A stretch of DNA of 32,852 bases from Segeticoccus rhizosphaerae. GTDB taxonomy: Bacteria > Actinomycetota > Actinomycetes > Actinomycetales > Dermatophilaceae. Position numbers and translations under genes: made by a program. The stretch's first letter is position 1. Each line of letters begins with the position of its first letter. The notes beneath the pieces were generated by a model. It did not search any database. It was not told where the DNA came from and was given only the letters and a program-made list of their open reading frames with translations. Below are positions 14,374 to 21,717 of this stretch, piece after piece. The DNA is taken from NCBI RefSeq assembly GCF_009192725.1, contig NZ_VOHR01000011.1, forward strand, positions 1 to 32,852. Reading direction: 5' to 3'.

Positions 14374-15474
14374 CTAGCCGCCCTCGGGCTGCAGCGTGCC
14401 GCCGATACCGTCCTCGAGGTACAGCGTGTCGCGGGCACCCGTCCCCGCCTGTGCCTCGGCCGCGGCCGCATCGAGGCTGCGCAGGAAGCGCATCACGTAG
14501 GGCGCCACGTGTGCCTCCGCGTCGTCGAGGGTGCACCAGTGGAGGGCCTGGATCTCGCGACGCTCCAAAGTGACGGTCTCCTGCAGTCGCGCCGGCGTGA
14601 CGCCGACCAGTTCGAGGTCGAACACGAAGAGCACGGCGTCGGACCAGGCGCGGTAGGGCGGCAGCCAGTTGACCGCGGCGAGCCGGGTCGGGCGGACGTC
14701 GACCCGCAGTTCCTCGGCGATCTCACGGACGAGCGCGAGTGCGGGTGACTCGAGGGGGTCCACCACTCCGCCCGGCAGGTCCCACTCCCGCTTGTAGGTC
14801 AGCTCGCACAGCAGGACCCGGCCCTGCCCGTCGCGCAGGATTCCTTGCGCGATCACGCGTTTGGTCGGCAGCGCGGCGTTGAGGATGCCGAGAAACCCGT
14901 CCCGGCTCTGCGGCTCCGGATCGGTCGCGAGGCGCCCGAGCAGGACGTAGTCGTGCCGCTCGCCCCGTGTCGCGGCCGCACCGCGAAGGACCCCCTCGCG
15001 GCGCAGCCCGGCTCGTCCTGCGGTGCGCAGGGACGGCAGGTTGTCGGGCTCTACCTCGGCGAAGACACGTGCCAGACCAAGGGATTCGAATGCGTAGCCG
15101 ATGAGCAGGCGCACCGACCGTGACGCGACGCCGAATCCCCGGTGCCGCGGAAACACCGCCCACGAGAGCCGTCCGGTATTCCCCTCCAGCCGACGCACCT
15201 CGACGGCGCCGGCCACCTCGCCGCGGTGCTCGACCAGGAAGCTGACGATCCGTCGATCGTCGGCGTAGGAGGCGTGCCAGCGCTCGATCGCCTGGCGCTG
15301 CGTCTCGGCCGACGGCACGATCCCGTCGAACCCGAACCAGTAGGCGATCTCCTCGTCATGCTGCAACCGAGCGTGCTCGACGTCGTTGAACGTCCACGGC
15401 CGGATCGTCACGTCACCGTCGCGCAGTGTCGGCTGCGGCGGCGGCGAGGTGCCTGGTGCGGAGGGTTCGGCCAC
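14374..15474 (-). CDS. GNAT acetyltransferase-Nudix hydrolase fusion protein
   Basis: This 366-residue two-domain protein has a RimJ-like GNAT domain at about 17-180: VTIRPWTFNDVEHARLQHDEEIAYWFGF, then LSWAVFPRHRGFGVASRSVRLLIGYAFESLGLARVFAEVEPDNLPS, where the acetyl-CoA loop is RHRGFGVA. A Nudix domain follows at about 200-345 with a complete box: GGVVDPLESPALALVREIAEELRVDV fits GX5EX7REUXEEXGU except for the final Gly (Arg here). One domain would transfer an acetyl group and the other hydrolyse a nucleoside-diphosphate-linked compound. Their joint substrate is unknown. The GTG start at 15474 is six bases after TAGAGT. Confidence 0.88.
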   Translation of the reverse strand: MAEPSAPGTSPPPQPTLRDGDVTIRPWTFNDVEHARLQHDEEIAYWFGFDGIVPSAETQRQAIERWHASYADDRRIVSFLVEHRGEVAGAVEVRRLEGNTGRLSWAVFPRHRGFGVASRSVRLLIGYAFESLGLARVFAEVEPDNLPSLRTAGRAGLRREGVLRGAAATRGERHDYVLLGRLATDPEPQSRDGFLGILNAALPTKRVIAQGILRDGQGRVLLCELTYKREWDLPGGVVDPLESPALALVREIAEELRVDVRPTRLAAVNWLPPYRAWSDAVLFVFDLELVGVTPARLQETVTLERREIQALHWCTLDDAEAHVAPYVMRFLRSLDAAAAEAQAGTGARDTLYLEDGIGGTLQPEGG

Positions 15475-15480
15475 GTCCGC

Positions 15481-15486
15481 ACTCTA
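15481..15486 (-). promoter_or_regulatory. -10 element of the GNAT-Nudix gene (leaderless)
   Basis: TAGAGT on the minus strand, exactly six bases before the GTG at 15474. Confidence 0.5.
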
Positions 15487-15505
15487 GGCGAGCGAACGGC
15501 TCGCC
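15487..15505. terminator. 7-bp-stem hairpin after the oxygenase gene
   Basis: GGCGAGC (15487-15493), loop GAACG, GCTCGCC (15499-15505). It lies downstream of the isopenicillin-N-synthase-like gene (minus strand) and directly abuts the -10 of the next gene. Confidence 0.5.
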
Positions 15506-15578
15506 ACCCCGGGCGGTAGCGGCAACCGCGGGGCTGGCCCTCAGGGGCGCCTCAGCCACTGAAGTGGCCGGCTCGAGC

Positions 15579-16652
15579 TCAGCGGCCGTGCTCCATCCGG
15601 CGGACGAGCTCGGGGTGGTGGCGGGCGGCCACGTCGGGGTGGGCGCGCATGCGGCTCTTGAGGGCGTTGGCGCCATACGTGTCGTGGATCGGGTTGTCGG
15701 CGTCGACGGTGACCCCGCGAGACTCCCGGGCGAGCTCCTGGGGCAGGGTGAGGCGCGGGATCCGCGCAGACAGGGCGGGGTTGAAGAAGAACGGGATCGA
15801 GATGCGGTCGGTGTCCGGCTGCGGGGTGATGACGCGGTGCACGGTCGCCTTGAGGTAGCCGTCGGTGGCGACCTCGAGCAGCTCGCCGATGTTGACGATG
15901 AGGGCGCCGTCGACGGGGGGCGCGTCGATCCACTCACCGTCCCGCTCCACCTGGAGGCCGGCCTTGCCCGGCTCCACGAACAGCAGCGTCAGGACGCCGG
16001 AGTCCTTGTGCTCGCCGACGCCCTGATCGCTCTCGCCGGCAGGGCGGCCGGGGTAGCGAACCACCTTGGTCAGTGTGGAGGGACGATCGGCGAAGGCCGG
16101 GTCGAAGACGTGCCGGTCCTGCCCGAGCGACTCGGCCCACTCCCGCAGCAGCTGCAGGGCCACGCCACCGAGGGTCTCGTTCCACCGGGTGAGCACCTTC
16201 TCGAGCTCCGGCAGTGCCGGCGGCCACTGGTTCGGCCCCTCGAGGATGTCCCAGTCGGCCTCCCCGGGCTCCCGGGCCGGGCGCTCGGGGCCGACGTCGA
16301 CCTGCTCACGCCAGTCCTGACGCCCCTTGGTCCGCTCGCCTCCGAGACGGGTGTAGCCGCGGAAGTGGGGGCTGCGCACGTTCTCGATGGCGAGCTTGTC
16401 GGCTTCCGGCAGGGCAAAGAACCTCCGTGCCACGTCGAGCAGCTCGTGGCGCAGCGCAGGGTCGATGCCGTGGCCCACCAGGTAGAAGAAGCCGTAGTCG
16501 TGGGTCGCCCGCCGCAGGTCCTCGCGGAACTGCGGGGCGGTTGCCCGGTCGGCGGCCAGACTCAGGTCGAGCACCGGCAGGGAGGACATGAGGGATATAG
16601 GCGACCCGGCTGCGCGCGCCCCCGAGTCCGTCGGGTGAACTGTGACGTGCAT
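15579..16652 (-). CDS. Isopenicillin N synthase-like Fe(II)/2-oxoglutarate oxygenase
   Basis: The protein has 357 residues from the ATG at 16652. The DIOX_N region (SSLPVLDLSLAADR to DYGFFYLVGHGIDPALRHELLDVARRFFALP) is followed by the catalytic domain. Iron ligands are H215 and D217 in GEHKDSGVLTLLF and H272 in ATVHRV; the co-substrate motif R283-x-S285 is in DRISIPFFFNP. The family includes IPNS, ACC oxidase and gibberellin oxidases. No NRPS or beta-lactam genes are near, so the product is unknown. The upstream ATG is preferred because TAACGT lies exactly six bases before it; ATG 16589 (MSSLPVLDLS) is the alternative and starts right at the domain. Confidence 0.9.
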   Translation of the reverse strand: MHVTVHPTDSGARAAGSPISLMSSLPVLDLSLAADRATAPQFREDLRRATHDYGFFYLVGHGIDPALRHELLDVARRFFALPEADKLAIENVRSPHFRGYTRLGGERTKGRQDWREQVDVGPERPAREPGEADWDILEGPNQWPPALPELEKVLTRWNETLGGVALQLLREWAESLGQDRHVFDPAFADRPSTLTKVVRYPGRPAGESDQGVGEHKDSGVLTLLFVEPGKAGLQVERDGEWIDAPPVDGALIVNIGELLEVATDGYLKATVHRVITPQPDTDRISIPFFFNPALSARIPRLTLPQELARESRGVTVDADNPIHDTYGANALKSRMRAHPDVAARHHPELVRRMEHGR

Positions 16653-16658
16653 AAGCCG

Positions 16659-16664
16659 ACGTTA
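16659..16664 (-). promoter_or_regulatory. -10 element of the oxygenase gene (leaderless)
   Basis: TAACGT on the minus strand, six bases before the ATG at 16652. It supports the longer reading frame. Confidence 0.45.
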
Positions 16665-16738
16665 GAAGATCGGAAACTCCCGCGCATACGAGGTCACATC
16701 ATGAGACCGTCCCGGCGAAGGAGGCGGTTGCCAGAAGC

Positions 16739-16786
16739 GGACGTCCTGCAGACGGGTCGCTCAGGCAACCAGAACGCAGGACGTCC
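16739..16786. terminator. 11-bp-stem hairpin downstream of paaN
   Basis: GGACGTCCTGC (16739-16749) pairs perfectly with GCAGGACGTCC (16776-16786) around a 26-base loop containing CAGGCAACCAGAAC. It lies 25 bases past the paaN stop (minus strand). The stem and loop resemble the pair at 14230-14330. Confidence 0.7.
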
Positions 16787-16811
16787 CGGCTTGGGGGGCG
16801 ACCGGGGCGGG

Positions 16812-18515
16812 TCAGATGTGGCGGCGGGAGGTGATCACCCGGAACCGGTTGGCGACGAAGGCGGCGTCGGTGTAGGCCGCGTTGGCCGCCGGGTTGGCGC
16901 CGGTGCCGTGGTAGTCGCTGAACGCCGCGGTCTGGTTGACGAAGACGCCGGCGGTGAGGTTCTCCGACAGCGCGACCCCGGCATCGGCGGCCGCCTCACG
17001 CGCATCCTCCAGGACCGGCTCCGAGGTGGAGTAGACCGACGCCGTCATGGCTCCGTGCTCGCGGATGGTGTCCCGCATCCGCTCGAGCGACTGCCCGGTC
17101 GAGTCGGTCGAGATGAGGAACGAGACCGGCCCGAAGCACTCCTGCGTGTATGCCGTGTCGTTGGCCACGTCGACCGACACCAGTCCGGGGGTTCGCACCA
17201 CGGCATCCGGGTAGGTCGGGTGGCTGACGGCGCGGGTGTCGAGCACCACCTCGCCACCGAGCCGCTGGGCCAGCCCGGGCAGGTCCGTGGCGCGCGCCCG
17301 CACGTCGTCGTTGACCGTGGCGCCCAGCACCTCGACGGCCTTGGCGTCGTCGGCGTTGAACGCGGTCAGGGCCTCCCCGAGGTGGTGGCCGAACTCCTCG
17401 AACGTCAGGTGGCCCTCGTCGGTGTCGACGCCGTCCCGCGGGAGGTAGACGTTCTGCGGCGCCGTGCACATCTGCCCCGAGTAGAGGGACAGCGAGAAGG
17501 CGAGGTTGCCGAGGAGGCCCCGCAGGTTGTCGGTCGAGTCGACCACGATCGTGTTGACCCCCGCCTTCTCGGTGTAGACGAGCTTGCCGAGCGCGGCGCC
17601 CTCCCGCTCGAGCCACCCGCCGAACCCGGGCCCACCGGTGTAGTCGACGATCGCGACCTCGGGCCGCTCCACCAGGTCCTTGGCGAGGCCCTCGCCGTCG
17701 TCCTCAGCGGCCAGCTGCACCAGCGCACGGTCGAATCCGGCCTCGGCCAGCACGTCGCGGGCGACCGCCACGGTGATCGCGAGCGGCAGCACCGCCCGCG
17801 GGTGCGGTTTGACGACCACCGGGTTGCCGGTCGCGAGCGAGGCGAAGATGCCGGGGTAGGCGTTCCACGTCGGGAACGTGTTGCAGCCGATGACCAGCGC
17901 CACCCCGCGCGGCACGATCCGGTAGTCCTTCTGCATCCGCAGCGGGCCCTTCTTGCCCGGCTTCTCCCACACGACCGACTCCGGCACCCGCTCCTGCTCG
18001 ACGAGCGCCGCGACCACCGCCTCCAGGGCGCGGTCCTGCGCGTTGGGACCGGCGGCCTGGAAGCTCATCACGAACGGCTGCCCGGAGGTGTGCATCACGG
18101 CGTTGGCGATCTCGAACGACCGCTGGTTGATCGAGTCGATGATCTCGACGCACACCGCCGCCCGCGTGAGCGCGCCGGCGTCACGCCATACCGGCATGGC
18201 TGCCTGGGCGGCGGCCATCGCGGCGGGCACGTCGAGGTGCGGGTAGCCGATCCGCAGCTCGGGCCCGTAGGGCGAGACCTCGCTGCCGACGGTGCGCCCG
18301 TCACCGGGCTGGTCCGCCAGCGCCGTGAAGCCCTCCGTGAGCCGCCCCTCGAAGGCGGTCTTGCCCTCGCTGGCCGCGGTCTCGCCGTAGACCCGCGGGG
18401 AGGGCGACTCGGGGTAGCGCGAGTAGTAGGTGCGCCCGGCGAGTGCGGCCTTCGCCTCCTCCAACGTCTCGCGGTGCTTCCCGATCAGGGGGTGAACGGT
18501 GGCGGTGGTCGTCAC
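16812..18515 (-). CDS. paaN: PaaN-type aldehyde dehydrogenase of phenylacetate degradation
   Basis: This 567-residue ALDH-superfamily protein lacks the MaoC hydratase domain that PaaZ carries. Its length and sequence (GLVIGCNTFPTWNAYPGIFASLATGNPVVVKPHP, then SGQMCTAPQNVYLP) match the actinobacterial PaaN group. The catalytic Cys is C350; the Glu in VYTEKAGVNT is the likely general base. In the paa pathway this activity oxidises the semialdehyde formed after opening of the oxepin ring; PaaN is the non-fused candidate. I chose the GTG at 18515 because GAGGA lies five bases upstream; a GTG at 18527 would add four residues. It is divergent from paaH. Confidence 0.88.
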   Translation of the reverse strand: MTTTATVHPLIGKHRETLEEAKAALAGRTYYSRYPESPSPRVYGETAASEGKTAFEGRLTEGFTALADQPGDGRTVGSEVSPYGPELRIGYPHLDVPAAMAAAQAAMPVWRDAGALTRAAVCVEIIDSINQRSFEIANAVMHTSGQPFVMSFQAAGPNAQDRALEAVVAALVEQERVPESVVWEKPGKKGPLRMQKDYRIVPRGVALVIGCNTFPTWNAYPGIFASLATGNPVVVKPHPRAVLPLAITVAVARDVLAEAGFDRALVQLAAEDDGEGLAKDLVERPEVAIVDYTGGPGFGGWLEREGAALGKLVYTEKAGVNTIVVDSTDNLRGLLGNLAFSLSLYSGQMCTAPQNVYLPRDGVDTDEGHLTFEEFGHHLGEALTAFNADDAKAVEVLGATVNDDVRARATDLPGLAQRLGGEVVLDTRAVSHPTYPDAVVRTPGLVSVDVANDTAYTQECFGPVSFLISTDSTGQSLERMRDTIREHGAMTASVYSTSEPVLEDAREAAADAGVALSENLTAGVFVNQTAAFSDYHGTGANPAANAAYTDAAFVANRFRVITSRRHI

Positions 18516-18602
18516 AGGAATCCTCACGCGTCATGGATTGGCAGGTGTCCGTCGTCCGAACTCGTCTTACCGAAACTCTACGCGTCTGCGAACATGTGTC
18601 AC

Positions 18603-19808
18603 ATGGCTCCCTCAGACGAACCAGAACTCGAGCACATCGCCGTCGTCGGCACCGGCGCGATGGGCACGGGAATCGCCCAGGTGGCGGCGCAGGGCGGCCA
18701 CCCGGTCCACCTCGTCGACACGATGCCCGGCGCGGCCGAGGCGGCCCGCGACCGCCTGGCCACGACGCTGAACCGGCTGGCGAACAAGGGCAAGATCACC
18801 CTCGCCGAGGCGGACACCACGATCGCCAACCTCAACGTGGCCGACGACCTCGCCTCGCTGCCACCGTGCCTGCTGGTCATCGAGGCGATCCGGGAGGATC
18901 TCGGCGACAAGTGCCAGCTGTTCGGCGAGCTGGCCGACCACCAGCCGCGCACCACCATCCTCGCGAGCAACACCTCCAGCCTGGACATCACCGAGATCGC
19001 GAGCGCCATCCCCGATCCCGAGCGCGTCATCGGCCTGCACTTCTTCAACCCGCCCCCGCTGATGCGCCTCGTGGAGATCATCCGCGGCGACCAGCACGAC
19101 GACGAGGCGAGCAGCGCGCCACTGCGCACCGCCGACGCCCTGATGCGCGAGTGGGGCAAGACACCGGTCCACTGCACCTCGACGCCCGGCTTCATCGTCA
19201 ACCGGGTCGCGCGCCCCTTCTACGGCGAGGCGCAGCGGATGGTGGCCAACGGGGTCGCCGACGCGGCGACGATCGACCTCGCCCTGCGCGAGTACGCCGG
19301 CTTCCGCATGGGGCCGCTGGAGCTGACCGACCTGATCGGGCAGGACGTCAACCTCGCGGTCGGCACGTCCGTCTGGGAGCAGACCGGGCGCGACCCGCGC
19401 TATGCCCCCACCGACTTCCAGCGCGAGCTCGTCGCCGGGGGTCGCCTCGGTCGCAAGAGTGGGCGGGGCATCTTCACGTATGACGAGTCGGGCCGAGCGC
19501 TCGATGCGTCACCCGACGCGGCGCGCGCCCAGGAGCTCGTGGGTGGGCCGGTGGACACCGACCCCGTGGCCCGGACCCTGGCCATGCTCGTGAACGAGGC
19601 CGTCGACCTCGTGGCCCGGGGCGAAGCCACTGCCGACGACGTCGATACCGCGATGAAGCTCGGGACCAACTACCCCAAGGGGCCGCTCGAGTGGGGGCGG
19701 GAGATCGGCTACGACGTGGTGGCGGCGCAGCTGGCCGAGCTGGACCGGGTCTTCCCCGGCGGCCGCTACCGCGCCAGCGCGGCGCTGACGGAGGCGACGA
19801 CAGCGTGA
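18603..19808 (+). CDS. paaH: 3-hydroxyacyl-CoA dehydrogenase
   Basis: This 401-residue protein has an NAD-binding Rossmann domain (IAVVGTGAMGTGIAQVAAQGG, about 11-31). The catalytic region includes ASNTSSLDITEIA and the motif HFFNPPPLMRLVEII (about 141-155; the His is catalytic). Two 3HCDH C-terminal modules follow: PGFIVNRVARPFYGEAQRM and a second from about 310 with AMLVNEAVDLVARGEATADDVDTAMKLGTNYPKGPLEW. This two-module arrangement fits PaaH, which oxidises 3-hydroxyadipyl-CoA. An ATG at 18594 is an alternative start. The stop overlaps a GTG (GTGA) that opens a micro-ORF. Confidence 0.92.
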   Translation: MAPSDEPELEHIAVVGTGAMGTGIAQVAAQGGHPVHLVDTMPGAAEAARDRLATTLNRLANKGKITLAEADTTIANLNVADDLASLPPCLLVIEAIREDLGDKCQLFGELADHQPRTTILASNTSSLDITEIASAIPDPERVIGLHFFNPPPLMRLVEIIRGDQHDDEASSAPLRTADALMREWGKTPVHCTSTPGFIVNRVARPFYGEAQRMVANGVADAATIDLALREYAGFRMGPLELTDLIGQDVNLAVGTSVWEQTGRDPRYAPTDFQRELVAGGRLGRKSGRGIFTYDESGRALDASPDAARAQELVGGPVDTDPVARTLAMLVNEAVDLVARGEATADDVDTAMKLGTNYPKGPLEWGREIGYDVVAAQLAELDRVFPGGRYRASAALTEATTA

Positions 19809-19915
19809 GAGTCGCTGCCAAGCAGGGATCCGAGGGTCGAGGAACGCACCCGGACGGCGTGGACGGCACGGACGCCACGGACGCCACGGACGCCACGGAC
19901 GGAAGCCTGGCGTGA
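19805..19915 (+). CDS. Possible 36-residue repeat-rich micro-ORF between paaH and paaI
   Basis: GTG at 19805 overlaps the paaH stop by GTGA, and the micro-ORF's own TGA (19913-19915) overlaps the paaI GTG start by GTGA. It reads MRVAAKQGSEGRG, THPDGVDG, then Asp-Ala-Thr repeats and GSLA. No ribosome binding site is needed if translation is coupled. The composition is acidic and low-complexity with no known domain. It could be a real coupling leader, or chance created by the 9-bp repeat. Confidence 0.35.
   Translation: MRVAAKQGSEGRGTHPDGVDGTDATDATDATDGSLA
19853..19897 (+). repeat. 9-bp tandem repeat, five units
   Basis: Five in-register units of GACG(C/G)C(A/G)(C/T)G end in three identical GACGCCACG copies. 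The repeat lies in the paaH-paaI gap, and the unit length (nine) preserves the reading frame of the micro-ORF. Confidence 0.9.
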
Positions 19916-20340
19916 CCTCGACCGCGGACCTCGCGCACGTCCACGCGATGTGGCAGGACGACCTCGCCTCGAGGTCGTTGGGCATGGAGGCCCTGGAGGT
20001 CGACCACGACGGGTCGCTCGGCCGCTCGAGGGTGCGGATGCCGGTGACCGAGACCATGGTCAACGGGCACCGGATCATGCACGGCGGGCTGATCTTCACC
20101 CTGTGCGACTCGGCGTTCGCGCTGGCCTGCAACGCGGGCGGCCGTCTGACCGTGGCCTCCGGCTGCGACATCACTTTCGTCACCTCGGCGCGGCTCGGCG
20201 ACGTCCTCGTGGCCGACGCCCGCGAGCGGACGACATACGGGCGCAGTGGCATCACCGACGTCACGGTGACCCGAGAAGCCGATGGCGCGGTGATCGCGGA
20301 GTTCCGCGGCCGGTCGCGCAACCTGTCGCCCCGGACGTGA
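19912..20340 (+). CDS. paaI: PaaI-type hotdog-fold acyl-CoA thioesterase
   Basis: This 142-residue protein has HAMWQDDLASRSLGMEALEV (about 10-29), then MVNGHRIMHGGLIFTLCDSAFALACN (about 50-75), the PaaI hotdog signature with the catalytic Asp of the CDSAF helix and the HGG turn. FVTSARLGDVLVADARE follows. PaaI hydrolyses hydroxyphenylacetyl-CoA-type dead-end thioesters during phenylacetate breakdown, releasing CoA. GTG at 19912 has GGAAG six bases upstream (19901-19905). Confidence 0.92.
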   Translation: MTSTADLAHVHAMWQDDLASRSLGMEALEVDHDGSLGRSRVRMPVTETMVNGHRIMHGGLIFTLCDSAFALACNAGGRLTVASGCDITFVTSARLGDVLVADARERTTYGRSGITDVTVTREADGAVIAEFRGRSRNLSPRT

Positions 20341-20377
20341 CGCCATCGCCCCGACCGCACAGCAAGGAGTCCCCGGC

Positions 20378-21691
20378 ATGAGCAACCTGCCCGTCATCGA
20401 GCCCCGGCCAGACCTCTACGACGAAGCCGAGCGCTGGTCGCTCGATGAGATGCGGGCGCACCAGCTCGAGCGGCTCCAGTGGTCGGTGCGGCAGGCCTAC
20501 GAGCACGTGCCGCACTACCGGGCTGCGTTCGAAGAGAAGGGGATCCATCCGGACGACGTCAAGGCACTCGAGGACGTGCGGATCCTTCCGTTCACGACCA
20601 AGGCCGATCTGCGGGCCAACTACCCGTTCGGGATGTTCGCCGTCCCGCGGGAGCAGGTCAACCGGGTGCACGCCTCCAGCGGCACGACGGGCAAACCCAC
20701 CGTGGTCGGCTACACCGCGGAGGACATCCGCACCTGGTCCTCGGTGATGGCGCGGTCGCTGCGCGCATCGGGAGTCGTGCCCGGCGACGGGGTGCACGTG
20801 TCCTACGGCTACGGCCTGTTCACCGGTGGGCTGGGCGCCCACTACGGCGCGGAAGCCCTGGGGTGCATGGTGATCCCGATGTCGGGCGGCCAGACGGAGA
20901 AGCAGATCCAGCTGATCACCGACTTCCGGCCGCGCGCGATCATGGTCACCCCTTCCTACTTCCTGTCGTTGCTCGACGAGATGGAGCGGGTGGGCCTCGA
21001 CCCTCGCGAGTCGTCGCTCGAGATCGGCGTGTTCGGCGCCGAGCCGTGGACGCAGGCGATGCGCGAGGAGATCGAGCAGCGAGCGGGCATGCACGCCACC
21101 GACATCTACGGCCTGTCCGAGGTGATGGGTCCGGGTGTCGCCCAGGAGTGCGTCGAGACCAAGGACGGGCTGCACGTCTGGGAGGACCACTTCTACCCCG
21201 AGATCGTCAACCCGCTGACCGACGAGCAGGTGGAGGAGGGGCAGGTCGGCGAGCTGGTCTTCACCTCGCTGACCAAGCAGGCGATGCCGGTGCTGCGCTA
21301 CCGCACCCGTGACCTGACCAAGCTGATGCCCGGCACCGCGCGCCCTGCCTTCCGGCGGATGGAGAAGGTGACCGGGCGCACCGACGACCTGATGATCGTG
21401 CGCGGTGTCAACGTCTTCCCGACCCAGATCGAGGAGATCGTGCTCGAGGAAGAGGGGCTCACGCCCTACTTCCAGTGCGTGCTGACGCGCCCGGGCCGGA
21501 TGGACGAGCTCACCGTCAACGTCGAGGCGGAGCCGAGCGTCGCGCCGGAGACCCGGGCCGAGATCGCGCGGCGGCTCCAGCACGACATCAAGTCCCGGAT
21601 CGGCACGACCGCGAAGGTGAACGTGGTCGAGCCCGGCGGGGTCGAGCGGTCAGTCGGCAAGGCGCGCCGCATCGTCGACCAGCGCGGCTGA
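20378..21691 (+). CDS. paaK: Phenylacetate-CoA ligase
   Basis: This 437-residue adenylate-forming enzyme has the P-loop-like ASSGTTGKPTVVGYT (about 102-116), then SYGYGLFTGGLGAHYGAEALGCMVIPMSGG and DIYGLSEVMGPGVAQEC (about 242-258). The hinge RTDDLMIVRGVNVFPTQIEEIV (about 331-352) and the C-terminal Lys in SVGKARRI follow. It activates phenylacetate to phenylacetyl-CoA, the first step of the paa pathway. AAGGAG (20364-20369) eight bases upstream gives a strong start. It is last in the paaH-paaI-paaK unit. The ring-epoxidase genes paaABCDE are not in the window. Confidence 0.96.
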   Translation: MSNLPVIEPRPDLYDEAERWSLDEMRAHQLERLQWSVRQAYEHVPHYRAAFEEKGIHPDDVKALEDVRILPFTTKADLRANYPFGMFAVPREQVNRVHASSGTTGKPTVVGYTAEDIRTWSSVMARSLRASGVVPGDGVHVSYGYGLFTGGLGAHYGAEALGCMVIPMSGGQTEKQIQLITDFRPRAIMVTPSYFLSLLDEMERVGLDPRESSLEIGVFGAEPWTQAMREEIEQRAGMHATDIYGLSEVMGPGVAQECVETKDGLHVWEDHFYPEIVNPLTDEQVEEGQVGELVFTSLTKQAMPVLRYRTRDLTKLMPGTARPAFRRMEKVTGRTDDLMIVRGVNVFPTQIEEIVLEEEGLTPYFQCVLTRPGRMDELTVNVEAEPSVAPETRAEIARRLQHDIKSRIGTTAKVNVVEPGGVERSVGKARRIVDQRG

Positions 21692-21717
21692 CCCCCCGTC
21701 CCGACTTCGGGGGGTCA
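21689..21717. terminator. Bidirectional terminator holding both stop codons
   Basis: TGACCCCCCG (21689-21698) pairs perfectly with CGGGGGGTCA (21708-21717) around a nine-base loop. The outer TGA is the paaK stop and the outer TCA is the argS stop on the other strand. Confidence 0.88.

Noticed and set aside
18516-18602. A PaaR-type operator between paaN and paaH
   Set aside because: I see a short direct repeat (ACGCGTC) but no convincing inverted repeat resembling known PaaR sites.
18597-18603. A second TGTCACA element just before paaH as an ECF41 target
   Set aside because: There is no CGTC at 16 bases downstream, and the motif overlaps the paaH start codon itself.
15426-19808. A 1460-codon plus-strand frame running from the Nudix gene to paaH
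   Set aside because: Its first ~1050 codons are antisense to the oxygenase and paaN genes, which have clear domains and catalytic residues; only the final 401 codons (paaH) are real. Long antisense frames are expected at this GC content.
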